A program made the translations under genes and the position numbers. The notes beneath the pieces were generated by a model. It saw only the letters and a program-made list of their open reading frames with translations, ran no database searches and was not told the DNA's origin. A DNA stretch of 64,000 nt, taken from the NCBI RefSeq assembly GCF_020423045.1, contig NZ_CP081943.1, positions 2,170,001 to 2,234,000 of the forward strand, read 5' to 3'. Each line of letters begins with the position of its first letter. Positions within the stretch are counted from its first letter, which is position 1. The stretch comes from Pseudomonas sp. MM213 (GTDB taxonomy: Bacteria; Pseudomonadota; Gammaproteobacteria; Pseudomonadales; Pseudomonadaceae). Below are positions 24,845 to 33,346 of the stretch, piece by piece.

Positions 24845-26148
24845 ACCTTTCCCTGCGGTGGCCCCGCACCCTCGCCTCGCGCCTGTCGCTGATTTTCCTG
24901 ATCGGTCTGATTCTGGCGCAGGTCCTGTCTTTCGGTGCGCAGTACTACGAGCGCTACGAAAGCGCGAAAAACACCATGCTGGGCAATCTGGAAACCGACG
25001 TTTCAACGTCCATCGCCATCCTCGACCGCTTGCCGGCCGAAGAACGCATGAGTTGGCTGCAACAACTGGATCGCCGCAACTACCGCTATTTGCTGGATGA
25101 AGGTTCCCCCGGCACGGCGATGAGCGATACGCCTATCGCGATGACCTCGATCAAGGACGCCATCGGCAAGGATTACCCGATGACGGTTACGGACATTCCC
25201 GGTCCGGTCAAACACTTCCAGGTCCATCTGAAACTGGCCGATGGCAGCCCGGTCACCATCGACGTGCGTCCGTCGATGGTGCCGTTGTCGCCCTGGTTGC
25301 CGGTCGTCTTGCTCGGCCAACTGTTGCTGATGATTCTGTGCACCTGGCTGGCAGTGAGAATCGCCATTCGCCCCCTCACCCGCCTCGCACAGGCCGTCGA
25401 AACGCTGGACCCCAACACCCACCCGGTGCACCTGGACGAAAAAGGCCCGACCGAAGTCGCCCACGCCGCCATGGCCTTCAACGCCATGCAGGCGCGTATC
25501 GCGGCATACCTCAAAGAACGCATGCAATTGCTGGCGGCGATTTCCCACGACCTGCAAACCCCCATCACTCGGATGAAACTGCGCGCCGAACTCATGGACG
25601 ACTGCAACGAAAAAGACAAGCTGTGGAACGACCTCGGCGAGATGGAACATCTGGTGCGCGAAGGCGTGGCCTATGCCCGCAGCGTCCATGGCGCCACCGA
25701 AGAGAGCCGCCGCACCGATCTGGATTCGTTCCTCGACAGCCTGGTGTTCGACTATCAGGACATGGGCAAGGACGTTCAGCTCAGCGGAAAAAGTGACACC
25801 GTCATCGACACCCGGCCGCACGCCTTGCGCCGCGTGCTGGTGAACCTCACGGACAACGCACTCAAATTCGCCGGCGCGGCGCAACTGCAGGTGGAGTCGA
25901 AACCTGGCGGCAGCTTGTCGGTGAAGGTGATGGACCGCGGCCCCGGGATTGCCGAAGAAGAACTCGCCCACGTGATGGAGCCGTTCTACCGCGTGGAGAA
26001 TTCGCGCAACCGCAGCACCGGCGGCACCGGCCTGGGCCTGGCGATTGCCCAGCAACTGGCGCTGGCCCTCGGCGGGTCGTTGACGCTGAGCAACCGCGAA
26101 GGCGGCGGACTCTGCGCAGAGCTAAAGCTACCCACCCGCCCTTTGTAG
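24841..26148 (+). CDS. Sensor histidine kinase
   Basis: A 435-residue inner-membrane kinase. Two transmembrane helices (about 13-35 and 150-172) flank a ~115-residue periplasmic sensor. A HAMP domain follows (about 175-225), then the H-box SHDLQTPITR (phospho-histidine near 237). The ATP-binding domain has N-box LVNLTDNALKFA, G1 DRGPGI and G2 STGGTGLGLAI. Cotranscribed with the regulator just upstream. The final TAG is provided by the left end of a REPIN. No ligand-binding motif in the sensor domain was recognised. Confidence 0.92.
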   Translation: MNLSLRWPRTLASRLSLIFLIGLILAQVLSFGAQYYERYESAKNTMLGNLETDVSTSIAILDRLPAEERMSWLQQLDRRNYRYLLDEGSPGTAMSDTPIAMTSIKDAIGKDYPMTVTDIPGPVKHFQVHLKLADGSPVTIDVRPSMVPLSPWLPVVLLGQLLLMILCTWLAVRIAIRPLTRLAQAVETLDPNTHPVHLDEKGPTEVAHAAMAFNAMQARIAAYLKERMQLLAAISHDLQTPITRMKLRAELMDDCNEKDKLWNDLGEMEHLVREGVAYARSVHGATEESRRTDLDSFLDSLVFDYQDMGKDVQLSGKSDTVIDTRPHALRRVLVNLTDNALKFAGAAQLQVESKPGGSLSVKVMDRGPGIAEEELAHVMEPFYRVENSRNRSTGGTGLGLAIAQQLALALGGSLTLSNREGGGLCAELKLPTRPL

Positions 26149-26234
26149 GAGCGAGGCTTGCCCGCGAAGGTCTCGACACGGTTCTAGCTGAAAACCGTGT
26201 CATCGTTCTTCGCGGGCAAGCCTCGCTCCTACAG
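26143..26234. repeat. REPIN overlapping the kinase stop codon
   Basis: Inverted REP pair of the GTAGGAGCGAGGCTTGCCCG class; its first TAG ends the histidine kinase frame. The same arrangement is seen at the cupin gene (15379). Confidence 0.85.
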
Positions 26235-26339
26235 AACCTGAACCAAGGCCAAGGAAAGCCTTTATATTGTCGGGCGCAGTCGGTGATTCGCCGCTGTGCT
26301 GTACTCGGCAGTACCTCATCACTGATATGGACATTGCAC

Positions 26340-26972
26340 ATGGATGAAAACAGAAGACCCATCAAAACGCGTTCTGCGGGATGGGCCAAATACGTCACCG
26401 ACCAGTTGGTGAAAAGGGACCTCTCCCCCAATCAGATCTCCGTGGCCAGCATCGCCTTCGCACTCGCTGGCATCGTCGCGCTCAATATCGACACGGGCGT
26501 CATCGGCTCGATCCTCTGCGCCCTCGGCATTCAGTTGCGCCTGTTGTGCAACCTCTTCGACGGCATGGTCGCGATTGAAGGCGGCAAGAAATCCGACATC
26601 GGCAGCCTCTACAACGAATTCCCCGACCGGATTGCCGACAGCCTGCTGATTGTCGGCCTGGGCTACGCCATCGGCTACTCTGACCTTGGCTGGTTCGCCG
26701 CGCTGGCTGCGGCATTGACGGCTTACGTCAGGGTGTTTGGCGGCTCGATCGGTCTCAAGCAGAGCTTCATCGGCCCGATGGCCAAGCAACACCGAATGGC
26801 AGTCATGACGGTCGGGCTGCTGCTGAATGCCGTCGAAGCAAGCGTTTATGCCACTCACTACGTGCTGTTGATGGCGCTGGTCATCATCGCCATCGGCTCC
26901 GCCGCGACCTGCGTCACGCGCACCCTGGCCATCTCGCGCGAACTGAAGGGGAATCCTCATGTGGATCAGTAA
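26340..26972 (+). CDS. CDP-alcohol phosphatidyltransferase family protein
   Basis: A 210-residue membrane protein with about five helices, first gene of a three-gene phospholipid module. The active-site region near residues 75-105 reads NLFDGMVAIEGGKKSD then IGSLYNEFPDRIAD. It keeps the DG and a late PDRxxD pair but differs from the standard CDP-alcohol signature: the first Asp is Asn, the Arg is Ile, and the spacing is longer. Such variants form their own subfamily. It may make an unusual phospholipid or a soluble phosphodiester; the alcohol acceptor is unknown. The next gene starts within its last codons. Confidence 0.85.
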   Translation: MDENRRPIKTRSAGWAKYVTDQLVKRDLSPNQISVASIAFALAGIVALNIDTGVIGSILCALGIQLRLLCNLFDGMVAIEGGKKSDIGSLYNEFPDRIADSLLIVGLGYAIGYSDLGWFAALAAALTAYVRVFGGSIGLKQSFIGPMAKQHRMAVMTVGLLLNAVEASVYATHYVLLMALVIIAIGSAATCVTRTLAISRELKGNPHVDQ

Positions 26973-27558
26973 CGCGCTGATTTCTGTTCTTCGATTCGTG
27001 ATCGGCGTCACGGCCCGATGGGAAAGCCCGCCGGACCTGACACGCCAGCGTATCTATTTCGCCAATCACTCCAGCCATATGGACACCCTGGCAATCATCG
27101 CGGCCCTGCCACCGGAAGCCCGAGTGAACGTGAAACCGGTTGCGGCCGCTGACTACTGGGGAAAGAACAAATTCCTGTCATACATCTCGCAGAAAGGCCT
27201 GAATGCGGTGCTGATCGATCGCAACCCCGCGCCCGGCGTCAACGTACTGGAGCCGATTTTCGACGTGGTGCGCGCCGGCCATTCGATCATCATCTTTCCG
27301 GAAGGCACGCGCGGCAGCGAGGCGTTGCCCGGTCCTTTCAAATCGGGTCTGTTCCGCTTGGCCGAGACATTCCCTGAGGTTGACCTGGTGCCTATCTACC
27401 TGGAAAACCTGCATCGCTCCATGCCAAAAGGCAAACACGTCCCCCTGCCCATCATCTGCACAATCCGTATCGGCGATCCGCTGCAACGGATCAGCGGCGA
27501 GGAAAAACAGGTGTTTCTGGATCGGGCGCGTGACGCGATTGTGAGGTTGTCGGAATGA
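26959..27558 (+). CDS. 1-acyl-glycerol-3-phosphate acyltransferase-like (PlsC family)
   Basis: A 199-residue acyltransferase with the HxxxxD catalytic motif NHSSHMD (about 32-38) and the glycerol-phosphate binding motif FPEGTRGS (about 114-121). It transfers an acyl chain to a lysophospholipid or related acceptor at the inner face of the membrane. It is shorter than standard PlsC (about 240) and overlaps its neighbours on both sides (14 and 4 bp), so all three proteins of the module probably work on one product. Confidence 0.9.
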   Translation: MWISNALISVLRFVIGVTARWESPPDLTRQRIYFANHSSHMDTLAIIAALPPEARVNVKPVAAADYWGKNKFLSYISQKGLNAVLIDRNPAPGVNVLEPIFDVVRAGHSIIIFPEGTRGSEALPGPFKSGLFRLAETFPEVDLVPIYLENLHRSMPKGKHVPLPIICTIRIGDPLQRISGEEKQVFLDRARDAIVRLSE

Positions 27559-28502
27559 ATCTTGATGAAAAGTTTTTGTGGTTCTTCGGCGCCATTGCCG
27601 CCCTGTTGGCGATCGCTTCGATCATCGGCCGGATACTGGCCAAGCGGGCGACGACAGAGGGCTCGGTCTCGACCATCGAAAACCTCAACCAGCGCGTGAA
27701 TGCCTGGTGGGGGATGGTGATCATTTTCTTCGTGTCCTACCTGCTGGGCGGAAACGCGACGGTCATTCTGTTCGGCTTCATTTCCCTGTTCGCGCTCCGG
27801 GAATTCATCACCCTGACACCGACCCGGCCTGGCGACCATAACGCGCTGTTTTCGGCGTTTTTCATTCTGATCCCCCTGCAATACGTACTGATCGGCACTC
27901 ACTGGTATTCGCTGTTCACGCTGTTGATTCCGGTGTACGCCTTCCTGCTGTTGCCGGCGATTGCGGTGCTGAGCCAGGACACCGACGCCTTCCTGGAACG
28001 GGCGGCCAAAATTCAGTGGGGGGTGATGATTTGCGTCTACTGCATCAGCCACGCGCCGGCGCTGTTACTGCTGGACCTGGAAGGCTTCCAGGGCCAGAAC
28101 GCACTGCTGCTGTTCTACCTGGTGTTCGTCGTGCAGTTGAGTGACGTGTTGCAGTACGTGTTCGGCAAGCTCTTCGGCAAGCACAAGGTTGCGCCGCTGG
28201 TGAGCCCGTCGAAAACCGTGGAAGGCCTGGTCGGCGGCGGTTTGTCGGCCACGCTGATTGGCGGCTGCATGTTCTGGATGACACCGTTCAGTTTCTGGCA
28301 GTCGCTGATGATGTCGTTCGTGATTGTGGTGATGGGCTTCCTGGGCGGCCTGGTGATGTCGGCGATCAAGCGCAGCCTCAGCGCCAAGGACTGGGGCACC
28401 ATGATCAAGGGCCACGGCGGCATGCTCGACCGGATGGACTCGATCTGCTTCGCGGCACCGATCTTCTTTCACCTGACGCGGTACTTCTTCTCCGCCACAT
28501 AA
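27555..28502 (+). CDS. Phosphatidate cytidylyltransferase (CdsA family)
   Basis: A 315-residue membrane protein with about eight helices. It has the CdsA signature near the C-terminus: SPSKTVEGLVGG (about 217) and SAIKRSLSAKDWGTMIKGHGGMLDRMDS (parts: KRSLSAKDWG and GHGGMLDRMDS). It makes CDP-diacylglycerol from CTP and phosphatidic acid. It is a second, operon-borne form beside whatever housekeeping cdsA the genome has. Its association with a CDP-alcohol transferase and a PlsC-like enzyme suggests a dedicated branch that makes and uses a CDP-lipid. A REPIN follows. Confidence 0.9.
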   Translation: MNLDEKFLWFFGAIAALLAIASIIGRILAKRATTEGSVSTIENLNQRVNAWWGMVIIFFVSYLLGGNATVILFGFISLFALREFITLTPTRPGDHNALFSAFFILIPLQYVLIGTHWYSLFTLLIPVYAFLLLPAIAVLSQDTDAFLERAAKIQWGVMICVYCISHAPALLLLDLEGFQGQNALLLFYLVFVVQLSDVLQYVFGKLFGKHKVAPLVSPSKTVEGLVGGGLSATLIGGCMFWMTPFSFWQSLMMSFVIVVMGFLGGLVMSAIKRSLSAKDWGTMIKGHGGMLDRMDSICFAAPIFFHLTRYFFSAT

Positions 28503-28547
28503 GCCACTAATACCTGACACACCACTGGTTCCTGACACCCCGACTCC

Positions 28548-28639
28548 TTGTAGGAGCCGGCTTGCTGGCGATAGCGGTGTGTCAGGCGACATCAATGTTG
28601 ATTGTTGGACCGCCATCGCCAGCAAGCCGGCTCCTACAA
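28548..28639. repeat. REPIN
   Basis: Inverted REP pair (GTAGGAGCCGGCTTGCTGGCG type) between the convergent cdsA-like and bufC genes; the only content of that gap. Confidence 0.85.
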
Positions 28640-28651
28640 AGGTGTGCGGTG

Positions 28652-29407
28652 TTACTGCAGTCCAACCACCCCTTCCCCGTGCATCTGCCGCAACAACGCC
28701 GCTCCGCTGTCGATGAAATCCTGCGATCCCGCCGCCCCCGCTTCGACGGCCAATCCTTCCAGCTGCTCACGTCCGTTCAGTTGGGGAAACTCGTCGATCC
28801 GCTGCAACAAGCGCCAGGCCAGCGGGCTCAGTTCGGAAAATTTCACACTCCAGTCCTCCGCCCGACGAACCAACAGCAACGTCGGCTGAGCCGGAGGTGT
28901 TTCAGGCTGATAGTCCGGCCCCACCAACTGCACCGGCCAGGCATACGCCAACGGCCAGGCCAGCGGTGAAATCTGCAACGGTCGATCCAGCAATTGCCCG
29001 ACATCACTCGCCGGCAATGGCTCGGCGTCGGACTGTTGCAACACCATCTCGATCCACTCGTAATGCGCCAGTTCCACCAGGAACGGCGGCCACGCCCCCT
29101 CGTGCAACGCAGGCGGTTCTGACGCGAGGAAGTCGACAAACTCCTTGGCGATCTCACCGAATTTCGGCGTTTGTGCGCGGTGGTCCCGCAAGAAGATGCG
29201 CACCAGCGAACCCCAGCGCTCATCGCCAAGAATTTTGATCAGCACCGGAAAAGTACCGCTGAGCAAGATCGAGAGGTTATTGAAAACAAGGTCGCGATAA
29301 ACCTGTGCCCGCGCCACGTCCATTCCGGCCGGTGGCGCGCAATGATCGGGGTCTCGCAGGTAAAGCCCCAAGGTGTTTTGCTGCTGAAACAGGCCTGAGT
29401 TATCCAC
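28652..29407 (-). CDS. bufC: BufC-like (DUF2063, putative DNA-binding domain) partner protein
   Basis: A 251-residue protein with a helical N-terminal DUF2063 domain: [30 protein letters not shown] (parts: [13 protein letters not shown] near 33-45, [13 protein letters not shown] near 53). The C-terminal part (about 110-251) fits the winged-helix/NMB1532-like second domain. DUF2063 proteins bind DUF692 enzymes and recognise the precursor peptide in bufferin and related RiPP systems. It overlaps bufB by 8 bp. No precursor gene is visible next to it. Confidence 0.85.
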   Translation of the reverse strand: MDNSGLFQQQNTLGLYLRDPDHCAPPAGMDVARAQVYRDLVFNNLSILLSGTFPVLIKILGDERWGSLVRIFLRDHRAQTPKFGEIAKEFVDFLASEPPALHEGAWPPFLVELAHYEWIEMVLQQSDAEPLPASDVGQLLDRPLQISPLAWPLAYAWPVQLVGPDYQPETPPAQPTLLLVRRAEDWSVKFSELSPLAWRLLQRIDEFPQLNGREQLEGLAVEAGAAGSQDFIDSGAALLRQMHGEGVVGLQ

Positions 29408-30239
29408 GGTTCACCTCCTTGGCCTGCAAGCGGCGGATGGTCTGCAATTCAGCCACCAGTTCAGAGAACGCCGGGAAATTGAAATCCCGCTCAAGCAACG
29501 TGGGTTGCGCGCCAAACCGCGCATAAGCCTGGGCCAGCAACGACCACACCACCGGTTTCACCGAGGCGCCGTGGGTGTCGATTTTCAACGTGTCGGATTC
29601 ATCGAAATGCCCGGCCACGTGCATCGCCACCACCCGGTCCGAATCGATGCCGGCCAGAAAAACCTGCGGATCAAAATCGTGGTTGATCGAGTTGACGTAC
29701 ACATTGTTGACGTCCAGCAACAGGTCGCAATCGGCTTCGCGCAGCACCGCATTGGTGAACGTCAGCTCGTCCATGTCCTGCTGCGGCGCGGCGTAATACG
29801 AGACGTTTTCCACCGCCAGGCGCCGACCGAGAATGTCCTGGGACTGACGAATGCGCGCGGCGACGTGGTGCACCGCTTCTTCGGTAAAGGGCAGCGGCAA
29901 CAGGTCGTAAAGGTGACCTTCATCGCTGCAGTAGCTCAGGTGTTCGCTGTACAGCGGCACGTTGTACTGATCGAGAAACACCCGCACTTCTTGCAGAAAA
30001 CCAACGTCCAGCGGCGCCGGCCCGCCCAATGACAGGGACAAACCATGGCAGGACAGCGGATAGCGCTCGGCCAGGCCCCGCAGTGCCGCGCCATGAGCGC
30101 CGCCGATGCCGATCCAGTTCTCCGGCGCGACTTCCAGAAAGTCGAAATCGCCCACGCGGGCGGCTTGAAGGTCTTTCATTAAACCGCGGCGCAGGCCAAG
30201 TCCGACGGTGGCCTTCGTTGATGTGTTGGAAGTCTGCAT
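29400..30239 (-). CDS. bufB: BufB-like DUF692 multinuclear iron enzyme
   Basis: A 279-residue TIM-barrel protein of the DUF692 family ([13 protein letters not shown], then FLEVAPENW near 37). Likely iron ligands are in [28 protein letters not shown] and [10 protein letters not shown], with EF-type acidic residues further on. DUF692 enzymes modify cysteines of small peptides (for example oxazolone-thioamide formation in methanobactin biosynthesis and thiooxazole formation in bufferins, which protect against copper). The start at 30239 was chosen over a 39-codon longer frame without a ribosome-binding site. A strong hairpin separates it from fmdA upstream. Confidence 0.9.
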   Translation of the reverse strand: MQTSNTSTKATVGLGLRRGLMKDLQAARVGDFDFLEVAPENWIGIGGAHGAALRGLAERYPLSCHGLSLSLGGPAPLDVGFLQEVRVFLDQYNVPLYSEHLSYCSDEGHLYDLLPLPFTEEAVHHVAARIRQSQDILGRRLAVENVSYYAAPQQDMDELTFTNAVLREADCDLLLDVNNVYVNSINHDFDPQVFLAGIDSDRVVAMHVAGHFDESDTLKIDTHGASVKPVVWSLLAQAYARFGAQPTLLERDFNFPAFSELVAELQTIRRLQAKEVNRG

Positions 30240-30340
30240 GATGTCGATCTCAAAGGTTGTCAGAACGTAATCACAGTTAACCGAAACGGTGTATCGGGCC
30301 TGTGTTGCGTTCCGGCAGAAAATCGCGGCGGTTGTATCGC

Positions 30341-30376
30341 CGGCGGGTCTGTACACACTTCGGTACAGAGCCGCCG
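30341..30376. other. Strong stem-loop between fmdA and bufB
   Basis: CGGCGG (30341-30346) and TCTGTAC (30348-30354) pair with GTACAGA (30363-30369) and CCGCCG (30371-30376), giving 13 of 14 pairs around an 8-base loop. It starts 8 bp after the fmdA stop on the minus strand. No T-run follows, so it may be an mRNA-stabilising hairpin, attenuator or protein-binding palindrome rather than an intrinsic terminator. Confidence 0.55.
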
Positions 30377-30383
30377 TTGGGCG

Positions 30384-31718
30384 TTACGCCAGGTCGTATT
30401 TCTCGCGCACCAGATGGCCGATGCCGATGCGATCGAGCACGTTCATCGGGCACAGGAAGGTCACGCGCACGGTGCCGGGCAAACGACTGATGTCGATGGA
30501 GCCGGTGATGGTCGCGCGGTTGAGCACTTCGTCATACGGCAGGCCCGTGACCGAAGCGGCACGTTTCAGGCCGTTTTCCACCGCCACGTTGAGGTTCTCG
30601 CCGCTGCCGATGAAGGTGATCGGGCCGCTCTGCTCGATCTCGGTCTGGCCCCAACGCTCGCCCAGTTCGCGGACTTTCTGCCGTTGCAGGGCATTCATCG
30701 GCCGCGCCATTGGCGGCAGATCATCAAGGTTTTGCAGGAGGATCGGGCCTTCCAGTGTCAGGTGCTTGATCACTTCGACCTGCACTTCGGTTTCCCCGGA
30801 GCAGTCGGTGGCATGCCCGGCGATCTCGCCGTTGCCCTGCTGGGCGTGCATGTCGCCCATGTACACACCGGCGCCCGGGACTTTCACCGGGCAGATCAAT
30901 ACGCAGCCTTCGCGGATTGAGTTGGTGTCCATGTGACCGTCGGTCTTGGCCGCGTGCAGTTCCTCACGCGTCATGCCGAAACGGTGCGGTGCGCCGATCA
31001 GGTATTGGCCGAAATCGGCGCAGTTGTGCGAGTCCGGCAAGTCCCGCGACGGCGTGGTGCCAATGTTGCCGAGGAACGGCCGCATGTGTGCGGCAACGCC
31101 GGGGATGTCGGCGCGGGCCAGGGACAGGATCGAATGCTGGGCGGCGAACTCCGGCAGCGCCGACATCTCGGAGGCGTTGCCCGCCAGTTGGTTGGCGATG
31201 TCCTGATTGACGGTCAGGCTGACCTGATTCTGCGCATCGAACACGATCACGTACCCGTGGCTGAAGCGGAAAGCGCTGACTTCGGCGCCGCAATTGCTGC
31301 AACGAATCGAGTCTTCGCCGATGCCTTCGACGTAGCTGGCCGGGTGCTCGGTGCCGCATTTGCTACAAAATTTCGAGACGAACGGATCGCCGTTGTAGCG
31401 ACCTTCAACGAAGCTCATCACGCCGGACGACGTGGCCAGCGAGGTGACGCGCATGCTTTTGATCTTGATCGCCACGGCGTCGCCGATTTCGGCACCGGCA
31501 ATGGCCACCGGTTGGGTCACTTCATGGCCGCCCTCGAAGGCCGGCGTAATCATCGGCCCCCAGCAGCCCGGCGGCGTGCCGGTGATCAGGGTGCCGCCGT
31601 CGGCCAAGGGGCCGAGCATTGGCTGGCTTGGGCCGATGAGGCCGCTGGTGTACTGGTCGACGCGCAGGCGATCGACGGGGGTGGATGTCAGGTCGGTTTC
31701 AGGCAGGAGCGTGGTCAT
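30384..31718 (-). CDS. fmdA: Acetamidase/formamidase family protein with zinc-ribbon insert
   Basis: A 444-residue amidohydrolase of the FmdA family, which hydrolyses formamide or acetamide to ammonia and the acid. Family segments include TGPPG-like GTPPGCWGP near 52, DSHNCADFGQYLIG near 225, and VPGAGVYMGDMHAQQGNGE near 290. Two CxxC pairs (CSKC near 120 and CSNC near 142) form what looks like a zinc ribbon inserted in the N-terminal half; the classical enzyme is about 40 residues shorter. The ATG at 31718 follows a weak GGGGACAAC. A candidate response-regulator box lies 121 bp upstream. The actual amide substrate is not certain. Confidence 0.85.
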   Translation of the reverse strand: MTTLLPETDLTSTPVDRLRVDQYTSGLIGPSQPMLGPLADGGTLITGTPPGCWGPMITPAFEGGHEVTQPVAIAGAEIGDAVAIKIKSMRVTSLATSSGVMSFVEGRYNGDPFVSKFCSKCGTEHPASYVEGIGEDSIRCSNCGAEVSAFRFSHGYVIVFDAQNQVSLTVNQDIANQLAGNASEMSALPEFAAQHSILSLARADIPGVAAHMRPFLGNIGTTPSRDLPDSHNCADFGQYLIGAPHRFGMTREELHAAKTDGHMDTNSIREGCVLICPVKVPGAGVYMGDMHAQQGNGEIAGHATDCSGETEVQVEVIKHLTLEGPILLQNLDDLPPMARPMNALQRQKVRELGERWGQTEIEQSGPITFIGSGENLNVAVENGLKRAASVTGLPYDEVLNRATITGSIDISRLPGTVRVTFLCPMNVLDRIGIGHLVREKYDLA

Positions 31719-31838
31719 TGTTGTCCCCTTCACGGTGTATAGGGTGCCAAGCGGCCTGTGCAGTTCATCGCAGGTTTGTATCTGGGCTGTGTTCGGCAGT
31801 GAGCCGGTTTTGCGGGAAATGTATCGAGCAGGACGTTA

Positions 31839-31854
31839 GATACACTCCGATACA
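31839..31854 (+). promoter_or_regulatory. Candidate response-regulator box 3 (direct repeat)
   Basis: GATACACTCCGATACA: the same GATACA-N4-GATACA repeat as at 23950 and 24018, here upstream of fmdA. The gap 31719-32143 otherwise holds a REPIN and the methyltransferase promoter; no gene was recognised in it. Confidence 0.4.
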
Positions 31855-31863
31855 CACGTCCCC

Positions 31864-31955
31864 GTGTAGGAGCGAGGCTTGCCCGCGAAGGCGGTGTGTC
31901 AGACCCAAGGATTTGCCTGACACTCCGCCTTCGCGGGCAAGCCTCGCTCCTACAC
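31864..31955. repeat. REPIN
   Basis: Inverted REP pair of the GTAGGAGCGAGGCTTGCCCG class between the divergent fmdA and methyltransferase genes. Confidence 0.85.
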
Positions 31956-32143
31956 GGGTACGTGTGTGAATCAGGCAAATGCGCGCTTTCGTCGCTCCGG
32001 CCGGCAGCCCACGGCCTGCGGACTAAACTTACTGCACGCAGGACGTACTCACCGTCCTGATCATTTCCACGACCACTGCCCAGAGGTGAATGCCTCGACA
32101 AAGAATGCCCCTGGACCGTGATCCAGCCGAAGGAGCACACGTG

Positions 32144-33190
32144 ATGGACGAGGCCAGACTCAACGATTTCATGGGCAAACTGGTGAACGACATGGGCGGC
32201 GCGGCGATGCTCGCCAACGTCATCCTCGGCGAAGAGCTCGGGCTGTACCGGGCGATGGCCGACAGTCAGTTGATCAGCCCCGAAACACTCGCCGAGAAAA
32301 CCGGCTGCAACCCCCGCCTGCTGCGCGAATGGCTCAGCGCCCACGCCGCGTCCGGTTACATGGAACACCGCGACGGCCAGTTCCGTCTGCCCGAAGAACA
32401 AGCCCTGGCGCTGGCGATCGAAGACTCACCGGTCTACGTGGCGGGCGGTATCGGGGTGGTCGCGTCGTTTTTCCATGACAAGGACAAACTGGTCAAAGCC
32501 ATGCGCGGCAACGGTGCCCTGCCATGGGGCGAACACCATCCGTGCATGTTCAGCGGCACGGAACGGTTCTTCCGGCCCGGCTACAAAGCGCACCTGGTCG
32601 CCGAATGGCTACCGTCCCTTGAAGGTGTCGTCGCCAAACTGGAGGCTGGCGCCAAGGTCGCGGACATCGGCTGCGGGCATGGTGCATCGACGGTGATCAT
32701 GGCCCAGGCGTTCCCGGACTCGCGGTTCGTCGGCTTCGACTACCACGCGCCATCCGTCACCGTCGCCACCCAGCGCGCCGAGGAAGGCGGTGTTTCCGGG
32801 CGGGCGCGGTTCTTCCAGGGCACGGCAAAAAGCTATCCCGGCGACGACTACGACCTGATCTGCTATTTCGACTGCCTGCATGACATGGGCGACCCGGTGG
32901 GCGCGGCGCGGCACGCCTATGAGTCGCTGAAACCGGACGGCACGGTGCTGCTGGTGGAACCGTTCGCCAACGACAAACTCGATGACAACGTTACCCCGGT
33001 TGGCCGGTTGTTCTACGCCGCCTCGACGTTCATTTGCACCCCTAACTCGCTGTCCCAGGAAGTCGGCCTCGGGCTCGGCGCCCAGGCCGGTGAGGCGCGG
33101 TTGCGCAAGGTGTTTACGGAAGCGGGATTCAGCACATTCCGCCGGGCGACGGAAACACCGTTCAACCTGATACTCGAAGCGCGCAAGTAA
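32144..33190 (+). CDS. SAM-dependent methyltransferase with winged-helix N-terminus
   Basis: A 348-residue protein. The N-terminal ~95 residues form a winged-helix dimerisation domain like those of small-molecule O-methyltransferases (LAEKTGCNPRLLREWLSAHAASGYM). The C-terminal Rossmann domain has motif I VADIGCGHGASTVIMA near 175, an acidic residue in VGFDYHAPSV and YDLICYFDCLHDM near 245. A substrate cannot be named. The ATG at 32144 has AAGGAG eight bases upstream (a GTG sits just before it). It stands alone between two REPINs. Confidence 0.88.
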   Translation: MDEARLNDFMGKLVNDMGGAAMLANVILGEELGLYRAMADSQLISPETLAEKTGCNPRLLREWLSAHAASGYMEHRDGQFRLPEEQALALAIEDSPVYVAGGIGVVASFFHDKDKLVKAMRGNGALPWGEHHPCMFSGTERFFRPGYKAHLVAEWLPSLEGVVAKLEAGAKVADIGCGHGASTVIMAQAFPDSRFVGFDYHAPSVTVATQRAEEGGVSGRARFFQGTAKSYPGDDYDLICYFDCLHDMGDPVGAARHAYESLKPDGTVLLVEPFANDKLDDNVTPVGRLFYAASTFICTPNSLSQEVGLGLGAQAGEARLRKVFTEAGFSTFRRATETPFNLILEARK

Positions 33191-33199
33191 ACGTTGCCC

Positions 33200-33292
33200 C
33201 TGTAGGAGCGAGGCTTGCCCGCGAAGGCGGTATCTCAGGCACACCGTCGTTGTCTGATAGGCCGTCTTCGCGGGCAAGCCACGCTCCTACAG
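33200..33292. repeat. REPIN
   Basis: Inverted REP pair of the GTAGGAGCGAGGCTTGCCCG class with one mismatch in the right arm (GCCACGCTCC), between the methyltransferase and sirtuin genes. Confidence 0.85.
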
Positions 33293-33346
33293 GTGAATCA
33301 CCAAATGCTACCCTTCAAACACCCCAGGCCCATCGGAGTGTTGAAC

